Shown here in pieces: positions 11,559-12,057 of a DNA stretch of 12,057 nucleotides. Numbering within the stretch: position 1 is the stretch's first letter; every line of letters starts with the position of its first letter. Under the pieces are notes generated by a model that was not told the DNA's origin, did no database searches, and worked only from the letters and a program-made list of their open reading frames with translations. Both the position numbers and the translations under genes were made by a program. The stretch is from an uncultured bacterium. Its GTDB lineage: Bacteria; Patescibacteriota; Dojkabacteria; CALFHW01. The stretch covers positions 1 through 12,057 of the forward strand of contig CALFHW010000025.1 of assembly GCA_937876695.1 (NCBI GenBank), written 5' to 3'.

Positions 11559-12057
11559 GTGAAAGATTTTCGAAAGCAAGACTTCAATGCTATTTGTGAA
11601 GCAATAGAATCTGGCCGTGACATTTTATTGTTAGGGATGAGGCGTGTTGGCATAAACGAAATGCTGCGATTATTCGCGCCAAGCCTGCCCTACCCAGGCC
11701 AGATAGTTGATCTGGGCTCGCTAAGCCAACTAACAAACTTTAATCTCTGGCTGACAATCCTCAGGGTTTTTAGAAGTATCGCAAACAGAGAACTCGAACA
11801 GACTACCCTCAGAGTTCTGGAAGCTCGCTATCTCGATGCCATTACACATCATAGCGATCAGTTACTACTGTTGGTCCTAATCGATTATGCCGAGGCCATA
11901 GGTAGATTGAGAAAGAATCATGTTTTAGTATTGAGTAGATTTGATAGACTACCGGCTGAGTTACTAACAGAAGCAATCAACTTCATAGTATCTGCCAAGG
12001 AACGTTTTCCATTGCTAAATTTCGTTTTAACCTCCCATAAAGACATTAGAGAACTCG
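11559..12057 (+). CDS. P-loop ATPase-like (AAA/STAND-type) protein with degenerate Walker motifs, C-terminus cut by window edge
   Basis: The frame is open from GTG 11559 to the window end (166 residues visible). The layout resembles an AAA+/STAND-like NTPase: a strand leading into GMRRVGIN (26-33) where GxxxxGK[ST] is expected, a long helical stretch, then the hydrophobic strand HVLVLSRFDRL (121-131) where Walker B (hhhhDE) is expected, and NFVLTSHKD (154-162) resembling a sensor-1 strand. The Walker A Lys-Ser/Thr is Ile-Asn, and the Walker B Asp-Glu is Ser-Arg. It may therefore be a pseudo-ATPase or a very diverged member. Some DNA-binding and signalling AAA proteins share the FDRL phrase after Walker B. 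The missing C-terminus would show whether a winged helix or other effector follows. It is divergent from the Nudix-like gene (76-bp gap). Confidence 0.6.
   Translation, partial: MKDFRKQDFNAICEAIESGRDILLLGMRRVGINEMLRLFAPSLPYPGQIVDLGSLSQLTNFNLWLTILRVFRSIANRELEQTTLRVLEARYLDAITHHSDQLLLLVLIDYAEAIGRLRKNHVLVLSRFDRLPAELLTEAINFIVSAKERFPLLNFVLTSHKDIREL

Noticed and set aside
1..12057. CRISPR array, insertion sequence or phage module
   Set aside because: No regularly spaced direct repeats, transposase, integrase or structural phage genes are present on either strand.

Overview
The window is gene-dense bacterial chromosome and uses the standard stop codons, with TGA as a real stop at 4008-4010 and 8612-8614. 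Base composition by eye is moderately AT-rich. Several traits together suggest a reduced-genome Patescibacteria/CPR member, possibly Saccharibacteria-like: almost no Shine-Dalgarno sequences, -10 boxes only 5-9 nt from start codons, nusA-ylxR not followed directly by infB, and many single-domain enzymes with no pathway partners beside them. This placement is inference, because no marker gene in the window settles it. There is no insertion sequence, CRISPR array, phage module or origin, and no gap over 300 bases without a gene; the largest (3443-3641) holds only a promoter.

Layout. 1-1768, minus strand: a MraY/WecA-type polyprenyl-phosphate sugar-1-phosphate transferase (cut by the window edge) behind a three-helix membrane protein of unknown function. 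1753-3442, plus strand: the information-processing block nusA, ylxR (rnpM) and tRNA-Glu(CUC). 3628-7017: short, separately promoted genes in alternating orientation: a MazG-like NTP pyrophosphohydrolase, a peptidase E-like protein, a COG1078-type HD phosphohydrolase, a DUF4287-GNAT fusion and a soluble DUF218 protein. 7144-9805, plus strand: an Ldh_2 malate/lactate dehydrogenase-like protein overlapping a five-helix membrane protein, then a DUF1653 protein and an arginase. 9795-11482, minus strand: an SDR oxidoreductase behind a Nudix-like protein. 11559 to the end, plus strand: the start of an ATPase-like protein.

Two themes stand out. First, three or more start codons share one geometry (TGn, -10 hexamer, 5 nt, ATG), which predicts leaderless mRNAs; the only clear Shine-Dalgarno belongs to ylxR, an internal operon gene. 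Second, four proteins keep a recognisable enzyme fold but lack residues usually considered catalytic: the sugar-phosphate transferase (Asp to Ser in the GD-x-GS motif), the Ldh_2 protein (second His absent), the Nudix protein (box Glu residues replaced) and the terminal ATPase-like protein (Walker A Lys and Walker B Asp-Glu replaced). I do not see a convincing new multi-gene system. The best leads are these diverged enzymes, the DUF4287-acetyltransferase fusion, the unknown membrane protein next to the transferase, and the leaderless start architecture.
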